This document shows, in pieces, positions 18,562 to 26,880 of a stretch of DNA of 60,124 bases (within the stretch, counting starts at the first letter, position 1; each line of letters opens with the position of its first letter). Below the pieces are notes generated by a model. The model was given only the letters and a program-made list of their open reading frames with translations. It was not told where the DNA came from and searched no databases. Source of the stretch: Ignavibacterium sp. (GTDB lineage: Bacteria; Zixibacteria; MSB-5A5; GN15; PGXB01); contig DYGG01000012.1 of assembly GCA_020724775.1 (NCBI GenBank), forward strand, positions 1 through 60,124, given 5' to 3'. The translations under genes were made by a program, and so were the position numbers.

Positions 18562-18888
18562 CTATCGAATCTTGATGACCTGAAGATGTTCATCGGCGGT
18601 AGTGCGAAGCACCTGCTCGACGCAGCCGAAAAAGTTCAGTATGCAGGGAACCTTGAGACTGTAGAAAACCTGCGCGCCGCGCCGCTCATCGCGGACTATT
18701 CCGGCGTTGCGAAGCACCGCCAGATGTTTCGAAATCGTAGAAACATCATCGCCGACCATTTCTGTCAATTCATTCACCGACCGCTCTTTTTTTGCGAGTT
18801 GGTCAACGATAAACAGACGGGTAGGATGAGCCATCGCCTTGATGATTACAGCCCGGGCTTCATATTTTGAGAGCGTTTTACTGTCCAT
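18562..18888 (-). CDS. arsR: ArsR-family repressor of the arsenic operon
   Basis: The start at 18888 (MDSKTLSKYE) follows AGGAAAATAAAG and gives 108 residues; the longer open frame would run into the promoter. The winged-helix region is recognisable: MAHPTRLFIVDQLAKKERSVNELTEMVGDDVSTISKHLAVLRNAGIVRDERRGAQVFYSL. The classical CVC site in the recognition helix is absent (that position reads DDVSTIS). Instead two cysteines, C-x6-C, occur near residues 85-92 (VPCILNFFGCVEQ), similar in placement to ArsR types with C-terminal As(III) sites. It should repress its own operon until arsenite binds. Confidence 0.9.
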   Translation of the reverse strand: MDSKTLSKYEARAVIIKAMAHPTRLFIVDQLAKKERSVNELTEMVGDDVSTISKHLAVLRNAGIVRDERRGAQVFYSLKVPCILNFFGCVEQVLRTTADEHLQVIKIR

Positions 18889-18928
18889 CTTTATTTTCCT
18901 TGTTTGGTCATTTTGCCAAATTGCCAAT

Positions 18929-18957
18929 ATAATAATAAATCTCGGGAAAATTGTCAA
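18929..18957 (-). promoter_or_regulatory. Near-consensus promoter of the ars operon
   Basis: Read on the minus strand, TTGACA (18952-18957) and TATTAT (18929-18934) are separated by 17 bases, an almost perfect sigma-70 promoter. The start would fall about 30 bases upstream of arsR. Just downstream, TTGGCAATTTGGCA and TGACCAA form imperfect TTGG/CCAA arms, a plausible ArsR operator overlapping the start site. Confidence 0.75.
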
Positions 18958-19078
18958 GCGGCAAGGGAGACTATCCCATAAGCCCAAGAACGAAATAATC
19001 TTGCCGGGGATTTACCCAAAACATATTGGAGTTGAAGTGACGCGAAAAAACGAATCAGCGGATTAAAGGCGGAGACGG

Positions 19079-22000
19079 TTAAGCCTCCACCTCTGTTTTC
19101 TTTCCGAAGGTCAAATATAGCGCGGGAAGCACCAGCAAAGTCAGGGCGGTGGAAGTTAGAATACCTCCGATAACAACTGTCGCCAGAGGACGCTGCACTT
19201 CGGCGCCAACCCCCGTCGATATAGCCATCGGGATAAACCCGAAGGCGGCAACCAGGGCCGTCATCAGAACGGGCCGCAGGCGGGTAAGAGCGCTCTGACG
19301 AATGGCATTGAGTATCTCTTCGCCATCGGAGCGGTAACGTTTGATAGTCGAGACCAGCACCAGGCCATTAAGCACGGCGATACCGGATAGTGCTATAAAT
19401 CCTACCCCGGCAGAGATTGAAAACGGCATCCCCCGGAAAAGCAGGCTGAGGACACCTCCGAGCGCCGCCAGGGGAACGCCCGAAAAAATAAGCAAAGCAT
19501 CGCGTGCCGATTTATATGTCCAGTAAAGAAGCCCGAATATCAGCAAGAGCGCCACAGGAACCACTATCATCAGTCGTGTCCTTGCCCGCTCCAGATTCTC
19601 GAACTGTCCGCCAAGCCGAACAAAATACCCCTGCGGCAGAGTAATATCTTCACGCAACCGCTCCCGTAATTCCGAGACAAAAGAGCCAATGTCCCGCCCG
19701 CGGACATTGCACTGTATTACTATCCGACGGCGGCTCCATTCACGGGTGATGCTGCCGGGACCTTCATCAAGCGTTATCGACGTTACCCGGTCAAGCCCGA
19801 CAAGACTCCCGGCGCCGGAGCGAAGGACAATTTTTTTGATATCTTCTACCCCTTGAAATCGCGACGTATCAAGTCGCACCACAATATCGAACCGCTTTTG
19901 CCCTTCGAAGAGGTCACCGACGGTAATGCCGCCAATGGCTTCAATGGCGGTCAGGACCTCATTGGCGGTCAGCCCGAATCGGGCGAGCCGTTGACGGTCA
20001 ACTTCCAACCGAAGTTGCGGCTGTCCGGTCAATTGCTCCACGGAAACATCAGCGCTTCCCGGGATAGTCTCCACCAGGGCGGCGATTTCTTCCGCTCTTT
20101 CCTCCAGAATCATTAATGAATCACCGAAGAGTTTTATTCCGATATCGGAGCGGATACCGGCAATCATCTCATTGACCCGCATCTCAATCGGCTGGGTGAA
20201 AATCCGATTCTGACCCGGCAGGTCGGACAGTTCTTTATCGATAGCGGCAACCAGTTCTTCCTGCGTTTTCGCCTTGGTCCAGTTTTCTCGCGGATGGAGC
20301 GCCATGAACATATCGGACAACTCCAGCCCCATCGGGTCGGTCGAAAGTTCTGCCGAGCCGGTGCGGGTCCAGATATGTTTGATTTCATCGGGGAATTTAG
20401 CCAGAAGTTCTTTTTCAATGCGGCTATTGAAAGCAATTGACTCTTCAAGCGAAATTCCGGCAAGTCGCACGAGGTTGATGACGATGGTCCCTTCACCCAG
20501 GCGGGAAACGAATTCGGCCCCGAGACGGGTAAAAATCAGAAGTCCGACGATGATAAATCCAGCGGCAGCGACCAGAATCTTCTTGCTGTGACGAAGAGCA
20601 AAATCGAGAACCGGGGTATATATCTGTTTAAGCCAGCGAAGGAAAAAAGGCTCGCCGGTATGGCGGGTTCTTTTCAAAAGAACGCCAATAAGGGCGGGAA
20701 GAACGGTAAATGATAGCAGAAGAGAGCCGCTCAGAACAAAAACCACTGTCAGCGCCATCGGGCGAAACAGTTTACCCTCGATTCCCTGCAGCGTGAGAAT
20801 CGGCAGGTAAACTGTAATGATTATCAGTTCGCCGAAGAGTGTCGGCTTGCGGACTTCGAGAATGGCATCGCGAATCACTTCAAGACGATTCGCGGATTCC
20901 CCGCTCAGGGACAACCGCCGCACCGAGTTCTCCACCTGGATGACAGCATTATCGACGGCCAGCCCAAAATCAATCGCCCCCAGGCTCATGAGGCTTCCGG
21001 CGATACCGGCGCGGGACATCAAATCAAATGCAAAAAGCATCGAAAGCGGGATTGCCGATGCCACAATCAGACCGGCGCGAAGATTCCCCAGAAAGACAAA
21101 AAGAACCGCTATCACCAGAAGAGCGCCGTAAGTCAGATTATGCTCAACTGTGCTCAGGACATGTTTGACCAGTTCCGTTCTCTCATAAACCGGGATGACG
21201 TCAATATCGGGCGGGAGGGTCGCCTTGGATTCCTCAAGACGTTGCGCCAGTTGCCGGGTGATGTTCGCCGGATTCTCGCCGGTTATCATGAAGCCAAGCC
21301 CCAGAACCGCCTCCCCCTTTCCATCAAAGGTGGTTGCCCCCAACCGGATTTCATGTCCCACCGCCACTTCGGCTACGTTCTTGACGGTTATCGGTATCCC
21401 GTTACGGCTGGCCACGACAACATTCTCGATATCGACGATATCTTCGGCAACGCCGATACCGCGAACCAGAGTCATTTCGCCGCCGCGGGAAATCTGTCCG
21501 CCCGGAACATTCCGCATCTCCTCCTGAATGGTCGCAACAACATCTTCAATCGTCAATGAATATTGCGCCAGGCGGGAGGGTTCAATTATGACCAGATACT
21601 GTTTCTCAAAACCGCCCCAACTGTTTATTTCGGCGACACCGGGGACCGATAATAATTGCGGTTTGACGTTCCAGTCCTGGGCGGTCCGTGCCGAGGTAAT
21701 GTCGTCTGACCTGCTGAGAACTATATAGTGAAAGATTTCTCCCAGACCGGTTGAAACCGGGCTGAGTTGCGGGGCGCTGACTCCGTCGGGGAGGTCCACC
21801 GCGATCAGACGCTCACTTACCTGCTGGCGCGCCAGATAGAGGTTGACGCCATCCTGGAAGATGGTCGTCACCTGGCAGAGCCCATACTTGGTGACAGAGC
21901 GGACTTCCTCCATCCCGGAAAGACCGGTCAGCGCCTGCTCGATAGGGAAAGTCACCAGCCGTTCAATATCTTCCGGGGCCCATCCCGGCGCCGCAACGTT

Positions 22001-22147
22001 TACCTGCACCAGGACCGGAGTGGTATCGGGGAAGGCGTCAAACGGGAGATTCCAGAGAGCCACCAGCCCTATAAGGCAGAGCAGTCCGGCCAATGCAAGG
22101 ACGGCATAACGGTACCGAAGAACGAATTCGACAATATATGAAAGCAT
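19079..22147 (-). CDS. RND heavy-metal efflux pump, inner-membrane subunit (CusA/CzcA type)
   Basis: The product has about 1022 residues, the usual length of HME-RND pumps. The first helix and AFPDTTPVLVQVNVAAPGWAPEDIERLVTFPIE opening are typical; GAIDFGLAVDNAVIQVENSVRR marks the proton-relay helix TM4, and the second half repeats the topology. It exports metal cations or organic compounds from periplasm or cytoplasm through an outer-membrane channel. The ATG at 22147 starts eight bases after the adaptor stop; a TTG at 22159 overlapping that stop is possible. No TolC-like gene is nearby, so the channel must be encoded elsewhere. Metal specificity (Cu, Zn, Co or Ni) cannot be fixed by eye. Confidence 0.9.
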   Translation of the reverse strand: MLSYIVEFVLRYRYAVLALAGLLCLIGLVALWNLPFDAFPDTTPVLVQVNVAAPGWAPEDIERLVTFPIEQALTGLSGMEEVRSVTKYGLCQVTTIFQDGVNLYLARQQVSERLIAVDLPDGVSAPQLSPVSTGLGEIFHYIVLSRSDDITSARTAQDWNVKPQLLSVPGVAEINSWGGFEKQYLVIIEPSRLAQYSLTIEDVVATIQEEMRNVPGGQISRGGEMTLVRGIGVAEDIVDIENVVVASRNGIPITVKNVAEVAVGHEIRLGATTFDGKGEAVLGLGFMITGENPANITRQLAQRLEESKATLPPDIDVIPVYERTELVKHVLSTVEHNLTYGALLVIAVLFVFLGNLRAGLIVASAIPLSMLFAFDLMSRAGIAGSLMSLGAIDFGLAVDNAVIQVENSVRRLSLSGESANRLEVIRDAILEVRKPTLFGELIIITVYLPILTLQGIEGKLFRPMALTVVFVLSGSLLLSFTVLPALIGVLLKRTRHTGEPFFLRWLKQIYTPVLDFALRHSKKILVAAAGFIIVGLLIFTRLGAEFVSRLGEGTIVINLVRLAGISLEESIAFNSRIEKELLAKFPDEIKHIWTRTGSAELSTDPMGLELSDMFMALHPRENWTKAKTQEELVAAIDKELSDLPGQNRIFTQPIEMRVNEMIAGIRSDIGIKLFGDSLMILEERAEEIAALVETIPGSADVSVEQLTGQPQLRLEVDRQRLARFGLTANEVLTAIEAIGGITVGDLFEGQKRFDIVVRLDTSRFQGVEDIKKIVLRSGAGSLVGLDRVTSITLDEGPGSITREWSRRRIVIQCNVRGRDIGSFVSELRERLREDITLPQGYFVRLGGQFENLERARTRLMIVVPVALLLIFGLLYWTYKSARDALLIFSGVPLAALGGVLSLLFRGMPFSISAGVGFIALSGIAVLNGLVLVSTIKRYRSDGEEILNAIRQSALTRLRPVLMTALVAAFGFIPMAISTGVGAEVQRPLATVVIGGILTSTALTLLVLPALYLTFGKKTEVEA

Positions 22148-22155
22148 AGGGCGTC

Positions 22156-23649
22156 TCAACTGGTAGGCTCAAGGCCACAGCATCCGGCGCCAATGCTTGA
22201 TTTCTTCAGTTCGGTCTTCAGCAGAAACGCTCCATCTACGACTACCTCATCGCCCGGCTCAACTCCGCCGCTCAACTGGTAGAAAGGACCTTCCGCTTCC
22301 ATCGGAATCACTTTCCGGGGGCGATAGCGGTCAACCGCCTCTTTGACAAAAACGACATTGCAGCACCCTTCCCATTGCACGGCATCTTTCGGCACCAGCA
22401 CCACATTTTCCTCACCGGACTGAATAATGGAAGCGGTGCCGAATTCGCCGGCGCGAAGCGGCATGGACGGGTCGGTTACGCGGGCGCGCACCGTTCCGGT
22501 CCGAGTTTCCGGGGCAAGATAATTTGAAACCCAGATAATCCGGGCGCCGACATGCTTCAAGCCTCGACCGTCAGAGGAGAAAGTTAAGTCCCCTCCGACC
22601 CGCGCCGTTCGCAACTGCTCTTCGGTGAGACGGGCTTCAATCCAGACGGCGGAAGGGTTTGCCAACAGAGCATACGGTCGTCCCGGCTCCACCAGGTCGC
22701 CATGCTGGGCAATTCTCTCCACCACCAATCCCGATGAAGATGCTCGGAGCGCAAACTGATTCGAAATCGCGCCGCTGCCGGTCAGATTGTCGATGTCGTC
22801 ATTGGCGATTCCAGCCGCCTGCAGAAGTCCGCGTGCCGCAACATATTCCGCCCGCACTGTTTCATATTCGGCCTGAGCCTGCTCAAACTCGCCATCACTA
22901 ATAAGCGCGCGCGATTTCAATTCCTCAAAGCGGGCAAAACTTTTCTCCTGCGCCTCCAGAGCCGCTTTTTTGCTGAGAAATTCCCCCTGCCAATGAGCGA
23001 TTTCCGATGAACTCAAAAGCGCCAGAATCTGTCCCGACGTGACCATATCACCCGGAGAAACCAACCAACGGGTTACCGTAGCCGGTACCGTAGTCGTAAT
23101 CACCCGCGACTCGGTCTCGTCAAAGACAACCTCCGCAGGCGCTTCAAAGGCGACAACTCGCTTTGTCTCGCGAACTGTCTGGAACGTCAGACCGGCGCGC
23201 TGCGCTGTCTCCACGGTGGCAAACTGGATAATGGCATCATTGGTAGCGCAGATATCCCGATTGGGGCGAAAGAAGAGTGAGACAGTGATATCGTCCTTTC
23301 TCTGGTCGCGAAGTCGTTCCTGAAGCGCCAGTTCCTGCGGAAATTGCAGGCGCGGATTGCAAAGCCGACACTGGGATTCAGGCAAGTCGTGCTCCACGCA
23401 CCAGTCCCCTTTGGCTTTGAACTGCTCGATTAAGGATGGGTTGCAGCGGGTGCATCCTGATTCCGGCACCGCATGTTCCGGGCACCAATCAAGCGTTCCG
23501 GATTCCGCCGGAAAATTCAGGGTATCCGTGACGGCGGCATGGCTGCTATGGTCGTGAGGCTCATCCTCTTTTGTGGCAAGATTCAGGACCACCGCGATTA
23601 TCGCCACACCGGCAACGGAAAACAGCATATATCTGAAGTTCGTTTTCAA
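22156..23649 (-). CDS. RND periplasmic adaptor with duplicated Cys/His metal-binding modules
   Basis: Translation probably starts at TTG 23649, which follows GAGGAGG by seven bases, giving about 497 residues. A membrane anchor (about 5-26) is followed by a His-rich stretch (EPHDHSSHAA) and two tandem copies of W-C-x-E-H-x-x-P-E-S-x-C-x-x-C-N-P near residues 50-95. Then come the usual barrel-sandwich, alpha-hairpin and beta-barrel domains of CusB/CzcB adaptors (DMVTSGQILALLSSSEIA, LVEPGRPYALL). The Cys/His modules look like small zinc-ribbon-type sites that could capture or sense the metal. The C-terminus ends CCGLEPTS with another CC pair. It is coupled to the pump gene. Confidence 0.88.
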   Translation of the reverse strand: MKTNFRYMLFSVAGVAIIAVVLNLATKEDEPHDHSSHAAVTDTLNFPAESGTLDWCPEHAVPESGCTRCNPSLIEQFKAKGDWCVEHDLPESQCRLCNPRLQFPQELALQERLRDQRKDDITVSLFFRPNRDICATNDAIIQFATVETAQRAGLTFQTVRETKRVVAFEAPAEVVFDETESRVITTTVPATVTRWLVSPGDMVTSGQILALLSSSEIAHWQGEFLSKKAALEAQEKSFARFEELKSRALISDGEFEQAQAEYETVRAEYVAARGLLQAAGIANDDIDNLTGSGAISNQFALRASSSGLVVERIAQHGDLVEPGRPYALLANPSAVWIEARLTEEQLRTARVGGDLTFSSDGRGLKHVGARIIWVSNYLAPETRTGTVRARVTDPSMPLRAGEFGTASIIQSGEENVVLVPKDAVQWEGCCNVVFVKEAVDRYRPRKVIPMEAEGPFYQLSGGVEPGDEVVVDGAFLLKTELKKSSIGAGCCGLEPTS

Positions 23650-23779
23650 TTCAAATCCTCCTCGTAACAAAGGGTGTTACCATAGTACCGCGAAAGTCCC
23701 CTGAATGAATCAGAAGACAAACGCTCCCGGAAATAATGTCTCTGGAAAAAGCCGCCTCTCCACGCGGCGCGTTCATGAA

Positions 23780-24094
23780 CTAAAGGATGTTCTGAGGGGG
23801 ATGAAATACTGAGCCATACCATTCCTGACGGCATTCGGAAAACGCCTCTAATGAAGTCCAGGAATGAAGAGCCGGCGCGGCGGCTAAAGATGTAACATTC
23901 GATTCAGTCATTGTCAGCGTCGGCGGGCAACTGACACACCCGCATCCAGGGAGACATTCCCCCTGACAGCAATCATGGCAGTCATCACCGGCAATCTCTG
24001 TCATTCCTGCGAAAAATAGAGTCAAGAATAGCAGTAATATTATCAGATGAGACTTCTTTTGATTCTCTATTTTCGGCTGACGATACAACTTCAT
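23780..24094 (-). CDS. Small Cys-rich exported or anchored protein ahead of the RND operon
   Basis: From ATG 24094 the product has 104 residues. A hydrophobic segment (about 18-35) is followed by DDCHDCCQGECLPGCGCVSCPP, eight cysteines and one histidine in 22 residues, a dense potential metal-binding cluster on the periplasmic side. The C-terminal half is not conserved-looking. It lies about 130 bases upstream of the adaptor gene in the same direction and is likely part of the same transcript. I do not recognise a named family; a periplasmic metal chaperone or sensor for the pump is an inference from composition and context. The ribosome-binding site is weak, so start confidence is moderate. 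Confidence 0.6.
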   Translation of the reverse strand: MKLYRQPKIENQKKSHLIILLLFLTLFFAGMTEIAGDDCHDCCQGECLPGCGCVSCPPTLTMTESNVTSLAAAPALHSWTSLEAFSECRQEWYGSVFHPPQNIL

Positions 24095-24229
24095 GCCCAA
24101 TCTTTTAATCGGTAGTCAAAAATGGTATGGTCTAATCTATTATACCAAGTATAACAATATTTGTCGTCTTTTTCAAGCAATAAATTAGAGTTTGCGGGAA
24201 AGGACTGCGGGGTTGTATTTGGAACGGTA

Positions 24230-24312
24230 AGATTTTAGGGGACAATCGCTTATCTGAAAGGGCGGCGGCTCGGAAGCCGTCATAGGGCTAAATCTCCCCG
24301 GCCGCCGCCATA
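24230..24312 (-). terminator. GC-rich inverted repeat, possible terminator
   Basis: GGCGGCGG (24262-24269 region) and CCGCCGCC (about 24302-24309) face each other around a loop that itself contains a smaller GGCT...AGCC-type pairing. It sits downstream of the gene ending at 24343 on the minus strand. There is no clear T-run, so the assignment is tentative. Confidence 0.35.
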
Positions 24313-24342
24313 AACGGAACAGTCACCGTGACTGTAATAAAC

Positions 24343-24567
24343 TCATTTGACTCCGGAGTGGAGTGACTCTCTTATCTGCCGCAATAGGAGCGCGATAACA
24401 AAGATTATCAGAATCGCGGAAAATTCGAGGAGTCGTCCCGGCTGATACGGCAGCCAGGAGAATTTATATCCAAAGATATTCAAAATCCAGTCGCAGATGG
24501 CAATGATAAAAAGGACCGATGCCGCTATGAAAAATAGCCGCGACAGAAAACTTGAGAACTTATCCAT
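24343..24567 (-). CDS. Small two-helix membrane protein
   Basis: ATG 24567 is chosen because GGAGGTAAAAGG precedes it, giving 74 residues. Two hydrophobic helices (about 8-28 and 45-66) flank a short loop (GYKFSWLPYQPGR). No known family is recognised. It follows the small lipoprotein gene by about 15 bases in the same direction, so the two probably share a transcript upstream of the RND genes. Role unknown. Confidence 0.6.
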   Translation of the reverse strand: MDKFSSFLSRLFFIAASVLFIIAICDWILNIFGYKFSWLPYQPGRLLEFSAILIIFVIALLLRQIRESLHSGVK

Positions 24568-24582
24568 ACCTTTTACCTCCAA

Positions 24583-24867
24583 TCAAAGTCCGGTTCTGGG
24601 AATAGTTATAATGTCAGGATGCATCTGTCTTGATACCCATTTTACCCGCACCATTCGAACCGTTCCGGCATCGTCTTGGAACCATAACTGTGCCCAGCCG
24701 GGGTATTGCTCGGTGCTGGTCACCCCGCGTAGCGAACCGTATTCAATCGGGATATTGCCGAGCGGTACCAGTCCGCTCGTTTCCAGGTCGGGATTGGCTT
24801 TTTCACAGCCGGTCAGCGCCAGAAGGGTCACCACGACGAGCAAAAGCATCGCAGAAGAACCTTTCAT
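24583..24867 (-). CDS. Small lipoprotein
   Basis: The ATG at 24867 follows ATGGAGGTCC and gives 94 residues. The signal ends in a lipobox (ALTGC, Cys near residue 20). The mature part of about 75 residues contains YGSLRGVTSTEQYPGWAQLWFQDDAGTVRMVRVKW, suggestive of a small beta-barrel, but I cannot name a family. It is the first of three small genes upstream of the RND pump and may be unrelated to metal efflux. Confidence 0.7.
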   Translation of the reverse strand: MKGSSAMLLLVVVTLLALTGCEKANPDLETSGLVPLGNIPIEYGSLRGVTSTEQYPGWAQLWFQDDAGTVRMVRVKWVSRQMHPDIITIPRTGL

Positions 24868-25326
24868 AAGGACCTCCATTTTTTTGAAGAGAAAAGATGA
24901 TTTCTTGAGAAAGCGGTCAAATTCAGATTGACGCGGCCCGCCTAAGATGACAGGGACCTCTTCGCCTCCGAACGCCTGGGAATTCGGCTGTCAGATAATA
25001 GACCTCGCTGCTCGGCGAATGCCAGTTTATTCAGATGACCATACTTAACGCCGCTGAATTTGAGCCGTGATTTCTCAACCTACCACCAATTAATACGGTT
25101 TCAAGATTCGGTCAAGGGGAAAATAATCGAGGATTCCGCGTTGCACGGTTCCCATTCTCCTGCAATACTATCGGTTCACCGAAAGGCTCGCGTCGAAACG
25201 GCAGAGGGACACTTTTCTCTTTTTCTTAAGAATTCACTGCCTCAAAGGCGGATGCGAAAAATTTAAAACGATTTTATTTATGCCCGTTGAGTCAAACCGA
25301 GAAATCGTTTATAATGGAGATTAGTC
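24868..25326. other. Intergenic region without a supported gene
   Basis: This separates the leftward small-protein genes from ada. A 68-codon open frame at 25060-25266 has no ribosome-binding site and no recognisable features, so it is not called. The only element seen is the promoter-like pair at 25287-25315. Confidence 0.5.
25287..25315 (+). promoter_or_regulatory. Candidate ada promoter, very close to the start codon
   Basis: TTGAGT at 25287-25292 and a perfect TATAAT at 25310-25315 are spaced by 17 bases. The start site would be around 25322, only about five bases from the ATG, implying a nearly leaderless message unless a different promoter is used. GGAGA at 25316-25320 could be the ribosome-binding site in that other case. 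Confidence 0.5.
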
Positions 25327-26397
25327 ATGAAGCAATTGCCATCTGCATCCACGATGTACCGGGCCGTCCTCTCCCGGGATTCCAAATTTGAAGGGGTCTT
25401 CTTTATCGGGGTCAGGACTACCGGAATCTTCTGCCGCCCTACCTGCGGCGCCAAAAAGCCGAAAGCCGAGAATATTGAATATTTCGGGACGCCTCAGGAA
25501 GCGCTTTATGCCGGCTATCGCCCCTGTCAGAGATGTCAGCCTCTCGAGAAAAACGGGAAGGTTCCGGAGTTGGTGCGAAGGCTCAGCGATATGATTGACC
25601 AGTCGCCGTCTGAAAAGATTACGGGGGCGCAGTTACGAAATTCAGGCATCGACCCGTCAACCGCCCGCCGGCAGTTCCAAAGGTACTACGGGATGACTTT
25701 CCATGCTTATCATCGCGCCCGCCGCATGGGGGCGGCCTTGCAACAAATTCGGAACGGGGAATCGGTAATTGGGGCACAGATTGACCACGGTTTTGAATCG
25801 GCCAGCGGTTTCTGGGAAGCCTTTAAGAGTGTCTTTGGCGCTCCCCCTAAGGAAGCCGAGAAAGTAAACTGCCTGTATGCGAAATGGGTTGAGACTCCCC
25901 TGGGAGCAATGCTGGCGCTGGCTGATGCAAGCGGGCTTCATCTTCTCGAATTCGTGGACCGTCGGGGATTGGAAAAAGAGATACTGCAACTGCGAAAGAA
26001 AACCGGCGCTTATATTGTACCAGGCAACAACCGCTATCTGGATGAAATATCTTCCGCATTGAAAGATTACTTTGAAGGCAGGTCGGTCCGGTTTAACATT
26101 CCTCTGGTAATCTCCGGGTCATTATTTGAGAAGGAGGTCTGGAGACTTCTGCAACAGATTCCGCCGGGAGAAACCTGGTCATATTTAGAGATGGCGAAAC
26201 GATTGGGGAATCCGAAAGCGACCCGGGCGGTGGGGCGCGCCAACGGCCGTAACCGTCTTGCTATTGTTATCCCGTGCCATCGGGTAATAGGGGCAGATGG
26301 CAGTCTCAGCGGATATGGCGGCGGTGTCTGGCGGAAGAAATGGCTTTTGGAGCATGAACGGAAATTTGTCGAGGCGGTGAATTCCACCAAGCAGTAG
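25327..26397 (+). CDS. ada: Bifunctional Ada: methylphosphotriester sensor, AraC activator and O6-alkylguanine transferase
   Basis: Ada directly removes methyl groups from DNA and, once methylated, activates the adaptive response. The 356-residue length equals classical Ada. Residues about 8-75 form the zinc-bound sensor with Cys36, Cys40, Cys67 and Cys70 (FCRPTC and PCQRC). An AraC-type helix-turn-helix covers about 80-180. The C-terminal transferase has the active-site VIPCHRV (Cys317) and GYGGGVWRKKWLLEHE. All catalytic residues are intact. No alkA or other alkylation-repair gene lies beside it; the next genes belong to a separate operon. Confidence 0.95.
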   Translation: MKQLPSASTMYRAVLSRDSKFEGVFFIGVRTTGIFCRPTCGAKKPKAENIEYFGTPQEALYAGYRPCQRCQPLEKNGKVPELVRRLSDMIDQSPSEKITGAQLRNSGIDPSTARRQFQRYYGMTFHAYHRARRMGAALQQIRNGESVIGAQIDHGFESASGFWEAFKSVFGAPPKEAEKVNCLYAKWVETPLGAMLALADASGLHLLEFVDRRGLEKEILQLRKKTGAYIVPGNNRYLDEISSALKDYFEGRSVRFNIPLVISGSLFEKEVWRLLQQIPPGETWSYLEMAKRLGNPKATRAVGRANGRNRLAIVIPCHRVIGADGSLSGYGGGVWRKKWLLEHERKFVEAVNSTKQ

Positions 26398-26470
26398 CCG
26401 TCTCTAAATTAGGTTTGGAAAATCACGGCGGCTAAAAATCTCAAACAAGTCCTCTACGGTTACGTATAAT

Positions 26471-26492
26471 TATTACATTATTTCATGTAATA
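26471..26492 (+). promoter_or_regulatory. Inverted repeat, likely operator of the ArsR/SmtB-type repressor
   Basis: TATTACAT and ATGTAATA form a perfect 8-bp dyad around a 6-base centre, 26 bases upstream of the repressor ATG. AT-rich 12-2-12-like dyads are typical of SmtB/ArsR operators, and TATAAT at 26465-26470 immediately before it could be a -10 box. Autoregulation of the four-gene operon is the natural inference. Confidence 0.6.
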
Positions 26493-26517
26493 GAATAATA
26501 TGTGAAAGGTTTATAAT

Positions 26518-26880
26518 ATGGCCACAAGACTTTCTTCCTGTCCACCGAAACCGGAACTACAGAGGCGGAAACTTCTGACAAGAAATCAGGCTGAGGAATT
26601 GGGAGAAATCTTCAAAATCCTTGCCGGTGATACGCGGCTGATCATGCTTCATGCCCTATCTAAAAACGATGAACTTACCGTGACAGAACTAGCCGATGCG
26701 GTCGGGCTCGGACCCCAAGCGGTATCCAATCAACTTCAACGGCTGGTGGACAAAGGGATAGTTGACCGGCGACGCAACGGGGTTCAGATGCTGTATCGGA
26801 TAATTGACCCCTGTGTCATAAATCTGCTGGAGCAGGGGCTTTGCCTCTCTGAAGACGCCCGGACAAGGCGGCGACAATGA
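26518..26880 (+). CDS. ArsR/SmtB-family repressor heading the corrinoid-protein operon
   Basis: The protein has 120 residues. The winged helix is clear: EIFKILAGDTRLIMLHALSKNDELTVTELADAVGLGPQAVSNQLQRLVDKGIVDRRRNGVQMLYRI. Cysteines occur at 8 (SSCPP), 98 (DPCVIN) and 108 (GLCLSE), so a sensor site built from the N-terminal Cys and the C-terminal helix, as in some CadC and ArsR-like proteins, is possible. Its stop overlaps the next start (ATGA, 26877-26880). A perfect dyad lies just upstream. The effector is unknown; metal, metalloid or organometal are the family choices. Confidence 0.85.
   Translation: MATRLSSCPPKPELQRRKLLTRNQAEELGEIFKILAGDTRLIMLHALSKNDELTVTELADAVGLGPQAVSNQLQRLVDKGIVDRRRNGVQMLYRIIDPCVINLLEQGLCLSEDARTRRRQ

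Noticed and set aside
25060-25266. 68-codon open frame between the small lipoprotein and ada
   Set aside because: It lacks a ribosome-binding site and recognisable protein features, and lies in a promoter-type interval.
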